Of a stretch of 10,424 bases of DNA, positions 1 to 5,931 are shown one piece after another (the stretch's first letter is position 1; every line of letters starts with the position of its first letter). Under the pieces are notes generated by a model. It saw nothing but the letters and a program-made list of their open reading frames with translations. It made no database searches and had not been told where the DNA came from. The translations under genes were made by a program, and so were the position numbers. The stretch comes from CAZIKB01 sp964539665 (GTDB taxonomy: Bacteria > Zhuqueibacterota > Zhuqueibacteria > Oceanimicrobiales > Oceanimicrobiaceae): contig CAZIKB010000177.1 of the NCBI GenBank assembly GCA_964539665.1, positions 1 to 10,424 on the forward strand, written 5' to 3'.

Positions 1-435
1 ATTTATAAGGAAAACTCCTCTTATTTTTTTGAGTATTTATGAATTATTCAGGCTATAAATGATTTTGGTTTTTATATTGAGGATTCAACGGAGACAAGAT
101 ACAGAACTAATGCTCAATACATCAAGAATCCCAAAACTGTAGGAGCCGAGTCTGATGCAATATTTCTGTTTGACATTGATGTCTTCAATGCATTACCTGA
201 TACAATTTATATGAAAGAGTTGAAAAACCTGATCCATCATTTTGGTCTTAAGGACTTTAATTATGAGCAGTGGAAAGAGAACATTAAGAAAGCAAGTAAC
301 GCTGGTTTAATTTATGCAGGTATCGATTTGGATCCTAAAGTCATTTTGACCATAACATTCAGATATTTTGATAAAAGACTTATAACACGTAAAAGTCAAT
401 TTTCAATTGATCGACTAAAGTTGTTTAGAATTTGA
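1..435 (+). pseudogene. 3' part of an unrecognised gene, interrupted by an in-frame TGA
   Basis: Frame 1 is open from the window edge apart from a TGA at 40-42, then runs 130 codons to a stop at 433-435. The first in-frame ATG is at 211 and has no ribosome binding site, while the reading upstream of it (for example AINDFGFYIEDSTETRYRTN) looks like real protein. The frame before the TGA (KENSSYFFEYL) also reads naturally into what follows, so I infer one gene broken by a nonsense change, with its start outside the window. No domain or family is recognised. The C-terminal part is lysine- and aromatic-rich and looks soluble. If the TGA is a base error, this is an intact gene truncated only by the window edge. 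Confidence 0.45.
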
Positions 436-458
436 TATATGTTCAAATCGATTATCTG

Positions 459-562
459 GTACGCCAGCGTTTGTTTGGGGCGTTTTATGGTGTGGCGGCC
501 GGTGTGCCACAGTAGCGGCAGCTCCTAACGTTTTGCTGCTCGCGACACCATGGCGGTTGCGT
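459..562 (+). other. attC-like long hairpin (probably degraded)
   Basis: ATGGTGTGGCG at 487-497 pairs with CGCGACACCAT at 541-551 (10 of 11). Inside it GCGGCAGC (515-522) pairs with GCTGCTCGC (535-543), with one extra base. The right flank GGTTGCGTAA resembles an attC right end, and GCGACACCAT is shared with the site at 10279. The left end (TACGCCAGCG) lacks the AAC triplet, so this is either a decayed attC or an unrelated hairpin. The region is GC-rich compared with its flanks. Confidence 0.45.
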
Positions 563-587
563 AATTTTCGAGTTTGGAGAATTAACG

Positions 588-654
588 AAGTATTTTATTT
601 AAATGATGCTCCGTGCACTGAATCCCTGGTGCGCAAGAGCAAAGCGTAATACTT
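588..654. repeat. Nested imperfect palindrome upstream of the VOC gene
   Basis: Outer arms AAGTATT (588-594) and AATACTT (648-654) are perfect complements. Inner arms TGCTCCGTGCAC (607-618) and GTGCGCAAGAGCA (629-641) pair well around a 10-base loop. An ATTAAC lies just left at 581-586 and GCGTAATAC sits at the right end, reminiscent of attC ends with the GTT lost. It could be a decayed attC or a regulatory hairpin in the leader of the next gene. Confidence 0.35.
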
Positions 655-672
655 AAAAAAGGAATAAAGGAA

Positions 673-1032
673 ATGAATGAGCACGAAAAAATAAATTATG
701 TTGAATTTCCATCAAAGGATATTGAGACGACTAAAACTTTTTTCTCTGCTGTATTCGGTTGGTCGTTTGTAGACTATGGCCCTGAATATACAGCTTTCTC
801 AAATGAAGGTCTCGATGGCGGCTTTTTTAAATCTGATTTAACAGCCTCCTCTGAAAACGGTAGTGCTTTAATAGTTTTCTATAGTAAAGACCTGGAGAAA
901 ACCCAATCTAAAATCGAGAAAGCTGGTGGTTCAATCATAAAGCCGATATTTTCATTTCCGGGTGGTCGTCGTTTTCACTTTGGCGATCCTAATGGCAATG
1001 AGTATGCGGTTTGGTCAGATTTGAATGCATAA
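673..1032 (+). CDS. VOC superfamily (glyoxalase/bleomycin-resistance fold) protein
   Basis: A protein of 119 residues with one vicinal-oxygen-chelate unit. It starts INYVEFPSKDIETTKTFF, the usual first strand-helix with a metal-ligand position at Glu11, and ends RFHFGDPNGNEYAVWS, the usual last strand with Glu110 as the other ligand position. A helix around residues 72-86 leads to AGGSI. Length and pattern fit the small COG3324-like VOC proteins, which act as metal-dependent lyases, isomerases or binding proteins, often as dimers. The substrate cannot be told. AGGAA-type sequences lie just before the ATG. The next gene starts 52 bases downstream with no attC between, so the two probably share a cassette and a transcript. 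No signal peptide, so cytoplasmic. Confidence 0.85.
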   Translation: MNEHEKINYVEFPSKDIETTKTFFSAVFGWSFVDYGPEYTAFSNEGLDGGFFKSDLTASSENGSALIVFYSKDLEKTQSKIEKAGGSIIKPIFSFPGGRRFHFGDPNGNEYAVWSDLNA

Positions 1033-1084
1033 CAATACTCTCAAAAGAGAAATCATATAATAATCTAAAAAAGGAGACCGTTTT

Positions 1085-2584
1085 ATGAATCATTTAAGAA
1101 TTTTACTAATACTAACCGTTGCTGTTTCAACATCGGTTTTTTCCCAAAACCGCGAACTGGCGATCGATTCTACTGTTACGACCCAAAATGAAGTTACCGT
1201 TAAAGGCAAACGTTTTCCCTATCAGGCAACCGCTGGAACTCAACCTGTGTGGGATGAGGATGGAGAGGTGATAGCTTCATTGTATTATACTTATTATGAA
1301 CGTACGGATATTAAAGATCGTGCGGCCAGACCTTTGTTCATTTCATTTAATGGTGGCCCTGGTTCTGCTTCAGTTTGGATGCACGTCGCGTATACCGGAC
1401 CACGCATATTACAAATTGATGACGAAGGTTTCCCTGTACAGCCTTACGGCATCAGGGAAAATCCGCATACCTTGCTGGATGTGGCTGATATTGTTTATGT
1501 AAACCCGGTGAACACGGGATATTCCAGGATAGCAAAGCAAAAGGGTGACAAGAAGATCGAAAAGTCAACTTTTTTTGGTGTGAATGCTGACATTAAATAC
1601 CTCGCTGAATGGCTTAATACTTTTGTGACCAGAAGAAATCGCTGGCGATCTCCTAAATATTTGATTGGAGAAAGCTATGGCACAACACGTGTTTCAGGCT
1701 TGGCTCTGGAGCTGCAAAATTCTCACTGGATGTATCTTAACGGTGTAATCCTGGTTTCCCCTACGGACATCGGTATCGAAAGAGGCGGCCCGGTCGAAGC
1801 AGCCTTGCAATTGCCGTATTTCACCGCGGCTGCGTGGTATCATAAAGCGCTCAATCCCGAGCTGCAAAGTATAGACCTGGATGATATTCTACCGGAAGTT
1901 GAGAATTACACCATTAACGAATTAATTCCAGCAATGTCGATGGGTGGTTTCCTGCAAGAAGAGAAGAAGAAAGAAATTGCTGCGAAGATGGCGTATTATT
2001 CAGGTATTTCAGAAAGAGTATTCCTGCAATTTAATTTAGATGTCCCAACTTCCTATTTCTGGAAGGAACTTTTAAGAAATGAGGGTTATACGGTAGGAAG
2101 ACTGGATTCCCGGTATCTGGGTCTTGATAGAGCTGTAGGAGGAAGCCGACCTGACTACAATTCTGAAATAACCTCATGGCTGCACTCTTTTACTCCGGCC
2201 ATTAATTATTATATCAGGGAACACCTTAACTACAAAACGGACATTAAATACAATATGTTTGGCCCGGTGCGTCCGTGGGACAGGAGTAACAACGATACGG
2301 GTGCAAATCTGCGACAAGCAATGGCAGAAAATCCCTACATGCATGTGATGATCCAGTCAGGTTATTTTGATGGCGCTACCCAGTATTTTAATGCTAAATA
2401 TACACTCTGGCATATTGATCCCAGTGGCAGGATGAAAGACCGTCTGAGGTTTGAAGCCTATCGCAGTGGACACATGATGTACCTGAGAGCAGAAGATTTA
2501 GCGAATGCTAATGAACATATAAGGGAATTCATTCAAAAATCAACACCTGCTGAGGGGACTCCAGCTCAATATAAAGTTGAATAA
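1085..2584 (+). CDS. Exported S10-family serine carboxypeptidase-like protein
   Basis: A 499-residue alpha/beta-hydrolase of the S10 type. Residues 1-20 form a signal peptide ending FSQ. The oxyanion-hole motif NGGPGS is at 89-94, the nucleophile motif GESYGT has Ser197, the acid is Asp429 (SGYFDG) and the base is His463 (RSGHMM), so the catalytic triad is complete. S10 enzymes remove C-terminal residues from peptides; bacterial members of this length are mostly uncharacterised secreted or periplasmic proteins. A good AAAGGAG sits about 8 bases before the ATG. It is the second gene of the VOC-peptidase unit and is followed by a clear attC. At 1.5 kb it is large cargo for a cassette. The specificity is unknown; the family call is secure. 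Confidence 0.9.
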   Translation: MNHLRILLILTVAVSTSVFSQNRELAIDSTVTTQNEVTVKGKRFPYQATAGTQPVWDEDGEVIASLYYTYYERTDIKDRAARPLFISFNGGPGSASVWMHVAYTGPRILQIDDEGFPVQPYGIRENPHTLLDVADIVYVNPVNTGYSRIAKQKGDKKIEKSTFFGVNADIKYLAEWLNTFVTRRNRWRSPKYLIGESYGTTRVSGLALELQNSHWMYLNGVILVSPTDIGIERGGPVEAALQLPYFTAAAWYHKALNPELQSIDLDDILPEVENYTINELIPAMSMGGFLQEEKKKEIAAKMAYYSGISERVFLQFNLDVPTSYFWKELLRNEGYTVGRLDSRYLGLDRAVGGSRPDYNSEITSWLHSFTPAINYYIREHLNYKTDIKYNMFGPVRPWDRSNNDTGANLRQAMAENPYMHVMIQSGYFDGATQYFNAKYTLWHIDPSGRMKDRLRFEAYRSGHMMYLRAEDLANANEHIREFIQKSTPAEGTPAQYKVE

Positions 2585-2643
2585 ATTTGTAAAGAACACG
2601 AAGTGGTGGTCTGTTAGCCGTTGGTCGTATTTTAAGCGGGCTG

Positions 2644-2776
2644 GTCTAACATTCGTTCAATCCGGCCCAACTGCGAGTGGAGTTTGTTTTCAAAAGTTTG
2701 TTTTGTAAATTAATATCAGATGTGTTTATTGAGTTTTGTGACTGGTGGCATTTGGGCTGGTAGCTTCACGTTAGCC
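2644..2776 (+). other. attC site closing the VOC-peptidase cassette
   Basis: The left end GTCTAAC (2644-2650) is a perfect RYYYAAC, followed by ATTCGTTCAA as in many attC sites. The right end is GTTAGCC (2770-2776, one mismatch to GTTRRRY). Inner arms CGGCCCAACTGC (2663-2674) and GCATTTGGGCTGG (2748-2760) pair with few mismatches. The overall size of 133 bp is within the known attC range. Strand exchange would be expected after G2770. Confidence 0.82.
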
Positions 2777-2841
2777 CATAATAAAATTAAACAGTTCTAC
2801 TGTTCATTTGTTAATAGTGGCAAAAATAACGATTATAATTC

Positions 2842-2871
2842 TTGAGATAAGTAAAATTATCCGCCTATAAG
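2842..2871 (+). promoter_or_regulatory. Possible sigma-70 promoter of the PIN-protein cassette
   Basis: TTGAGA at 2842-2847 and TATAAG at 2866-2871 are separated by 18 bases, about 200 bases upstream of the PIN gene. Toxin-antitoxin cassettes usually carry their own promoter, which fits the position. The long leader and the AT-rich background make this tentative. Confidence 0.3.
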
Positions 2872-2942
2872 CTATATTAAAAATAAATGCTTATCCCCTT
2901 TTGTTCAGCAAAACTCGGAGTGCAACGCTTTTATGTGCGGCA

Positions 2943-2970
2943 GAATGCAATTCATAAAGGAATTGCATTC
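2943..2970. repeat. Perfect 11-bp inverted repeat with 6-base loop
   Basis: GAATGCAATTC (2943-2953) and GAATTGCATTC (2960-2970) are exact complements around ATAAAG. No T-run follows, so it is not a standard intrinsic terminator. It lies between the possible promoter and the PIN gene and could be an operator for the toxin-antitoxin pair or a leader hairpin. Confidence 0.55.
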
Positions 2971-3071
2971 CGAATTATACTAAAATCCAAAGGAAAAGAT
3001 AATATCAACTTTTTAAGCTGAGTTAAGGGAGGTCATTTAACAATATTATTTGAATTTAATTGGTTGAAACT

Positions 3072-3545
3072 ATGAAGCAAAAAGTTTATATTGAGACAAG
3101 TATAGTAAGCTACCTTACTTCAAAACCGAGTAGAGATATTATTATCGCTGCTCATCAACAAATATCGAACAATTGGTGGGACAACCAAAAAACTGAATAC
3201 GATTTATATACGTCGCAGATTGTTGTTGACGAAACGAGTGCTGGAGATCCGAAGGCAGCTCAAGAAAGATTAGAAAAGTTAAATGATTTGTCCTTACTTG
3301 AAATTACTGATGAAATTATCGTCTTATCAGAAAGATTGATGGAGAATAAATGTTTACCTCCAAAAGCAGTAGAAGATTCAATCCATATTGCTATTGCTTC
3401 TATTCACAATATGGATTATCTATTAACATGGAATTGTAAGCATATAGCAAATGCAAAGATGAGACCGTTAATTGAAAAAGTAATTTACGATAGTGGTTTT
3501 TTAGCACCAATAATTTGTACACCTGAAGAATTATCAGGAGAATAA
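3072..3545 (+). CDS. PIN-domain ribonuclease, VapC-like toxin
   Basis: 157 residues from the ATG. The PIN signatures are in order: YIETSIVSYL (the first acid is Glu6, where most family members have Asp), VVDE (Glu54), the AVEDSIHIAIA block (Asp102) and MDYLLTWNCKHIAN (Asp115). These acids hold the metal ions of the RNase site. VapC-type toxins cut tRNA or rRNA and are held by a partner protein. A TTG four codons upstream (3060) is open, but MKQKVYIETS is the usual N-terminus of this group, so the ATG at 3072 is preferred. The only strong GGGAGG (3027-3032) is too far away for either start. The stop is 2 bases before the next small ORF, so the two are co-translated. Toxin function is inferred from family and context. 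Confidence 0.85.
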   Translation: MKQKVYIETSIVSYLTSKPSRDIIIAAHQQISNNWWDNQKTEYDLYTSQIVVDETSAGDPKAAQERLEKLNDLSLLEITDEIIVLSERLMENKCLPPKAVEDSIHIAIASIHNMDYLLTWNCKHIANAKMRPLIEKVIYDSGFLAPIICTPEELSGE

Positions 3546-3547
3546 AA

Positions 3548-3724
3548 ATGTATAAAGATCCCATTATAGATGAAATACACAAATATAGAGAAGAACATGC
3601 TGCAAAATTTAATTATGACATCCGTAAGATTATAGAATATTACAAGAGAAAACAAAAACAGAGCAATAAAAAAACTGTGAATTTCATTAAAAGAACAGAA
3701 AATTTAATTACAAAAACACATTAA
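3548..3724 (+). CDS. 58-residue partner of the PIN protein, probable antitoxin
   Basis: ATG at 3548 follows the PIN stop by two bases, with AGGAG in the end of the PIN gene (about 3536-3540) as its binding site. The product begins MYKDPIIDEIHKYREEHAAK and is short, strongly charged and mostly helical, with a basic C-terminal half. Similar short proteins opening with a DPI-DEIH-REEHA pattern are, as I recall, common beside PIN genes in cyanobacteria and other bacteria, usually called hypothetical. The order toxin then antitoxin is the reverse of classic vapBC, and no AbrB, Phd or ribbon-helix-helix domain is evident. The antitoxin role is inferred from position alone. Confidence 0.7.
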   Translation: MYKDPIIDEIHKYREEHAAKFNYDIRKIIEYYKRKQKQSNKKTVNFIKRTENLITKTH

Positions 3725-3750
3725 TTAAAATTTAACAAATTCAAATTCGG

Positions 3751-3832
3751 TTTACAATTATAGTTAAGGTACGTTATTGTAAATCAGCTGGACAAATAAT
3801 TGCGCCAGCTGACTGTAGGGTTTCGGCGCGAT
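3751..3832 (+). other. Overlapping hairpins, probable attC region of the PIN cassette
   Basis: Three stems follow each other: TTTACAAT (3751-3758) with ATTGTAAA (3776-3783), both exact; TCAGCTGG (3784-3791) with CCAGCTGA (3805-3812), both exact; and ATTGCGCC (3799-3806) with GGCGCGAT (3825-3832), 7 of 8. The second and third overlap, so only one can form at a time. A TTTAAC with a following TTCAAATTCGG lies at 3730-3750 and resembles the left end seen at 2644. No clean right end is seen, so the attC is ambiguous or damaged. Confidence 0.4.
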
Positions 3833-4128
3833 TTCAAAAATATTGTGTGTTATCATAAGCTCAATGAAATTTTAAACTCTGGGCGATTTATCCTGCAGAA
3901 TCTTAGCATGTCGTTTTAGCATACGCATCCAACAAGGGAAGTGGCATAGCACACACAGAGTCTGCTGTAAACATAATAGCTCGAAGAAAAGGGACAAGGC
4001 AAAATAGGAGAAAATCGATATAGCAAGATAACAAATAAGACTGAACCTTTACTATACAATAAACAGGAGTCAAGAAAAATATTTCGTTATTCAACGTTCT
4101 TTTTAGATGAACTGTAAATAATCCATAT
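3833..4128. other. Gene-poor stretch between cassettes
   Basis: No ORF here has a start with a ribosome binding site and a credible product. On the + strand a short open stretch (about 3904-4017) reads VLAYASNKGSGIAHTESAVN and ends in a basic tail, with a stop just before it and no ATG; it could be the relic of a broken gene. The 63-codon ORF on the - strand over the same bases is very hydrophobic with no signal, and is probably chance. The region may be a decayed cassette. Confidence 0.4.
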
Positions 4129-4158
4129 GTGCGACGTCATAACAAGCGGATCGCTATA
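4129..4158 (+). repeat. Right-half attC-like repeat, copy 1
   Basis: These 30 bases match 10277-10306 at 27 positions. They contain CATAACAAGCGGATCG and end GCTATA where the second copy has GTTATA. In the second copy the sequence forms the right arm and right end of an attC. Here the key GTT has become GCT and no matching left half is visible upstream, so this is probably the scar of a dead or recombined site. It lies 22 bases before the rhodanese start codon. Confidence 0.6.
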
Positions 4159-4180
4159 CCAAGAAAATAGGAGATAAAAT

Positions 4181-4660
4181 ATGTATTTTAAAAAGATACT
4201 TTTTTTCGTGATTGCAATTTTTATTGGGACAATTGCACATGCACAGGTCAAATCTACAAAACAAATATTAGAAGAGGCCAAATCAAAAATCATGATAACT
4301 TCAGTTGACGAACTGAAAATGAAAATGGATGCCGAAGAAAAATTCATTCTGATAGACATTAGAACTGAAAAAGAGTACTTATCCGGACATATTGAAAACG
4401 CAATTTGGATTTCGCGTGGAAAACTAGAATTTACCATTCAAAAAATTTCCAAGGATCCAATGGCTGAAATAATAATTTATTGTAGAGGTGGTAGCAGGAG
4501 CGCTTTATCAGTATGTGCGCTTAATAATATTGGCTATGAAAATGTATTAAATCTGGAAGGTGGATTTAAAAAGTGGGTAACTTCTGGGAATAGTGCTTAT
4601 AATATGCATGGCGAAATTAAAGTAATTAATTTTGAAAGGAAAGAAAAAAAGAAAGACTAA
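4181..4660 (+). CDS. Exported single-domain rhodanese-like sulfurtransferase
   Basis: 159 residues. Residues 1-22 are a signal peptide ending AHAQ. The rhodanese domain covers about 40-135: VDELKMKMDAEEKFILIDIR holds the usual DIR motif (59-61), followed by GHIENAIWI. The active-site loop CRGGSRSA starts at Cys101, and NLEGGFKKW closes the domain at 124-132. A six-residue loop after Cys is typical of sulfurtransferases rather than Cdc25-like phosphatases. Such proteins carry sulfur as a Cys persulfide in the periplasm or at the cell surface. The C-terminus is an extra lysine-rich tail. AGGAG lies 7 bases before the ATG. It sits alone in its cassette, followed by an attC, so its physiological partner is not local. 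Confidence 0.9.
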   Translation: MYFKKILFFVIAIFIGTIAHAQVKSTKQILEEAKSKIMITSVDELKMKMDAEEKFILIDIRTEKEYLSGHIENAIWISRGKLEFTIQKISKDPMAEIIIYCRGGSRSALSVCALNNIGYENVLNLEGGFKKWVTSGNSAYNMHGEIKVINFERKEKKKD

Positions 4661-4695
4661 TTGAATAGAGTCAATTTAAAAGATTATAGAAAAAG

Positions 4696-4779
4696 GTCTA
4701 ACTTTCGCTCAACCTGACCTGAACCAGCAGTTGTTTTTTGTTTTCGAAGTGCGGTTCGGTTCAGGTTTAGCGGTTTTTT
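4696..4779 (+). other. attC site of the rhodanese cassette
   Basis: The left end GTCTAAC (4696-4702) is a perfect RYYYAAC and the following TTTCGCTCAA matches the site at 2644. ACCTGAACC (4717-4725) pairs exactly with GGTTCAGGT (4758-4766), and the arms continue outward: CTCAACC against GGTTTAGCG. The right end reads GTTTTTT (4773-4779) and departs from GTTRRRY after the GTT, so the cassette that follows has an unusual left end or the site has drifted. The T-run after the stem could also help end transcription. Confidence 0.75.
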
Positions 4780-4780
4780 A

Positions 4781-5043
4781 TAAAGTTCACCTCCGCTGGC
4801 TCATTAAGGTTAGTTTTGGCCGTAATACTTCAAGAGAGTCGGACGCTGCTTCAACAACCGGGTGTAACCGTTTTTCAATTGCGCTGGTATGGTAAACATC
4901 AGTATTAATGAGTTTCATAATATTACTCTTATTTGGGATATTATACAGTTAGTTTTTTGACAATGAATCATTTTTCCCCTTATTTGTCAATGAAAAAATT
5001 GTAATCTTTGGATGTTATCAAGAAACTATAGAAAACAAATGTT
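4781..5043. repeat. 263-bp direct repeat, copy 1
   Basis: This copy aligns without gaps to 5932-6194, with 20 differences by my count (about 92% identity). The left edge lies directly after the right end of the rhodanese attC and the right edge is ATGTT, the first three bases of a GTTGTAC. The element thus looks like one whole small cassette. It carries a 43-codon ORF on the opposite strand (4787-4918) and an AT-rich part with nested inverted repeats: TAGTTT (4950-4955) with AAACTA (5023-5028), and TTGACAA (4957-4963) with TTGTCAA (4984-4990). A perfect TATAAT is present on the - strand at about 4940-4945. It lies on the left side of the higBA pair. Confidence 0.88.
4787..4918 (-). CDS. 43-residue ORF, copy 1, opposite to all other genes
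   Basis: The product starts MKLINTDVYHTSAIEKRLHP, continues with an acidic helix-like VVEAASDSLEVLRPKL and ends SQRR. No family is recognised. The same ORF occurs in the second repeat copy. Over the first 36 codons the two copies differ by three base changes, all silent; three codons near the end (37-39) differ. That pattern suggests selection on the peptide, though three changes are few. The stop codon lies inside GGAGGTGA, a near-perfect Shine-Dalgarno sequence, as if a second gene once followed. It could be a leader peptide, an antitoxin-sized protein or a truncated gene. Confidence 0.45.
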   Translation of the reverse strand: MKLINTDVYHTSAIEKRLHPVVEAASDSLEVLRPKLTLMSQRR

Positions 5044-5139
5044 GTACAGCTACTCCATAGTAATTTGATAGTTTGCAGTTATTTTGTAATATTTTTTATG
5101 TGGTGTTTTAGTTTCGGATATTAAAACACATAATAACAC

Positions 5140-5168
5140 TTGACATTATTAACGAATTTCGTTATTAT
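5140..5168 (+). promoter_or_regulatory. higBA promoter with embedded operator
   Basis: TTGACA (5140-5145) and TATTAT (5163-5168) are 17 bases apart, a near-consensus sigma-70 promoter. Between and overlapping them lies TAACGAA-T-TTCGTTA (5150-5164), an exact 7+1+7 palindrome, the kind of site bound by HigA to repress its own operon. The predicted RNA start is at about 5175, the A of the higB start codon, so the transcript may be leaderless. Confidence 0.8.
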
Positions 5169-5174
5169 ACTGAT

Positions 5175-5456
5175 ATGATTCAAACATTTAAATGTAAAGA
5201 GACTGAAAAAATATTTCATCGAGAATTTTCAAAAAAATTGCCACAGGAAATTCAAAGAAGAGCGATGAAAAAACTTTGGATGCTTGATGCAGCGCCTGAT
5301 ATTAATTCGTTACGAATTCCCCCTTCAAATAATTTGGAAGCTTTAAAGAAAGATCGTGAAGGTCAATATAGTATTCGAATTAATAAGCAATGGAGGATCT
5401 GTTTTAAGTGGCAGGATGGAAGTGCTTATAATGTTGAATTAGTTGACTATCATTGA
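5175..5456 (+). CDS. higB: HigB-type RelE-superfamily toxin
   Basis: 93 residues, the normal length. The family pattern is complete: FKCKETEKIFH at the start, a helix with RAMKKLWMLDAAPDINSLRI, the NNLEALKKDREGQYSIRINK block and the end WRICFKWQDGSAYNVELVDYH. These proteins are mRNA interferases that cut mRNA on the ribosome and are bound by the HigA antitoxin encoded downstream. The toxin-first order is the hallmark of higBA. The ATG has no ribosome binding site and lies at the predicted RNA start, which suggests leaderless translation. The HigA start lies 12 bases beyond the stop. All expected core residues are present, so it is probably active. Confidence 0.93.
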   Translation: MIQTFKCKETEKIFHREFSKKLPQEIQRRAMKKLWMLDAAPDINSLRIPPSNNLEALKKDREGQYSIRINKQWRICFKWQDGSAYNVELVDYH

Positions 5457-5468
5457 AGGAGTTTGAAT

Positions 5469-5774
5469 ATGAACAATATAAAAATACCTCCCATACATCC
5501 AGGTGAAATTTTAAAGGAAGAGTTTTTGGATGAGATGAAGATTTCACAGTATAAATTAGCCAAAGAGATATCAGTTCCAGCTCGAAGGATCAATGAAATT
5601 GTGCATGGTAAAAGAGGAATTACAGCAAATACCGCATTACGTTTAGGTCGTTATTTTGGAATATCCCCTCAATTTTGGACAAATCTTCAATCACATTATG
5701 ATTTGGAAATTGAAATGGATAAAATCGGTTCGAAGCTTGAAGATGAAGTAAAGTATTATGCTACAACAGTTTGA
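5469..5774 (+). CDS. higA: HigA-type antitoxin, XRE helix-turn-helix
   Basis: 101 residues from the ATG at 5469; a TTG two codons upstream (5463) is open, but AAGGAG (about 5456-5461) is spaced 7 bases from the ATG. It begins MNNIKIPPIHPGEILKEEFL, the standard HigA N-terminus. The helix-turn-helix covers about 25-60 (ISQYKLAKEISVPARRINEI, then GKRGITANTALRLGRYFG), and FGISPQFWTNLQSHYDLE is the usual C-terminal part. It neutralises HigB and, with it, represses the operon, very likely through the palindrome at 5150-5164. Complete and typical. Confidence 0.95.
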   Translation: MNNIKIPPIHPGEILKEEFLDEMKISQYKLAKEISVPARRINEIVHGKRGITANTALRLGRYFGISPQFWTNLQSHYDLEIEMDKIGSKLEDEVKYYATTV

Positions 5775-5799
5775 ATGATCATTTGAAATTGTTTTAAAA

Positions 5800-5931
5800 A
5801 ATATTTGTTGTGAAATAAATAAAATATGATTATTGGAAATGTATTAAAGGTAGCAGTACAACAAAATATTCAACCCGACTGGAAACGCCCTGTTTGAATT
5901 TAAATTTTTGGATGCCCACATTAAGTGATTT
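5800..5931 (+). other. Imperfect inverted repeat and left-half attC-like motif after higA
   Basis: AATATTTGTTGT (5800-5811) pairs with ACAACAAAATATT (5858-5870) with one extra base. Directly after it, CAACCCGACTGGAAACGCC (5871-5889) resembles AACCCGACTGAAACCGC at 10201-10217, the left arm of the last attC in the window. No matching right arm or GTTRRRY is found before the 263-bp repeat starts at 5932, so the higBA cassette seems to have lost the right half of its attC. Confidence 0.45.

Noticed and set aside
3903..4094. 63-codon - strand ORF, hydrophobic product
   Set aside because: No ribosome binding site, no recognisable pattern, and it lies in a gene-poor region where a chance ORF of this length is likely.
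4087..4437. 116-codon - strand ORF over the rhodanese start
   Set aside because: Antisense of the signal peptide and first half of a clear rhodanese; no start signal.
4717..4779. Stem followed by a T-run, read as an intrinsic terminator
   Set aside because: The T-run is separated from the stem by seven bases and the ends match attC boxes, so attC is the better reading; partial termination is not excluded.
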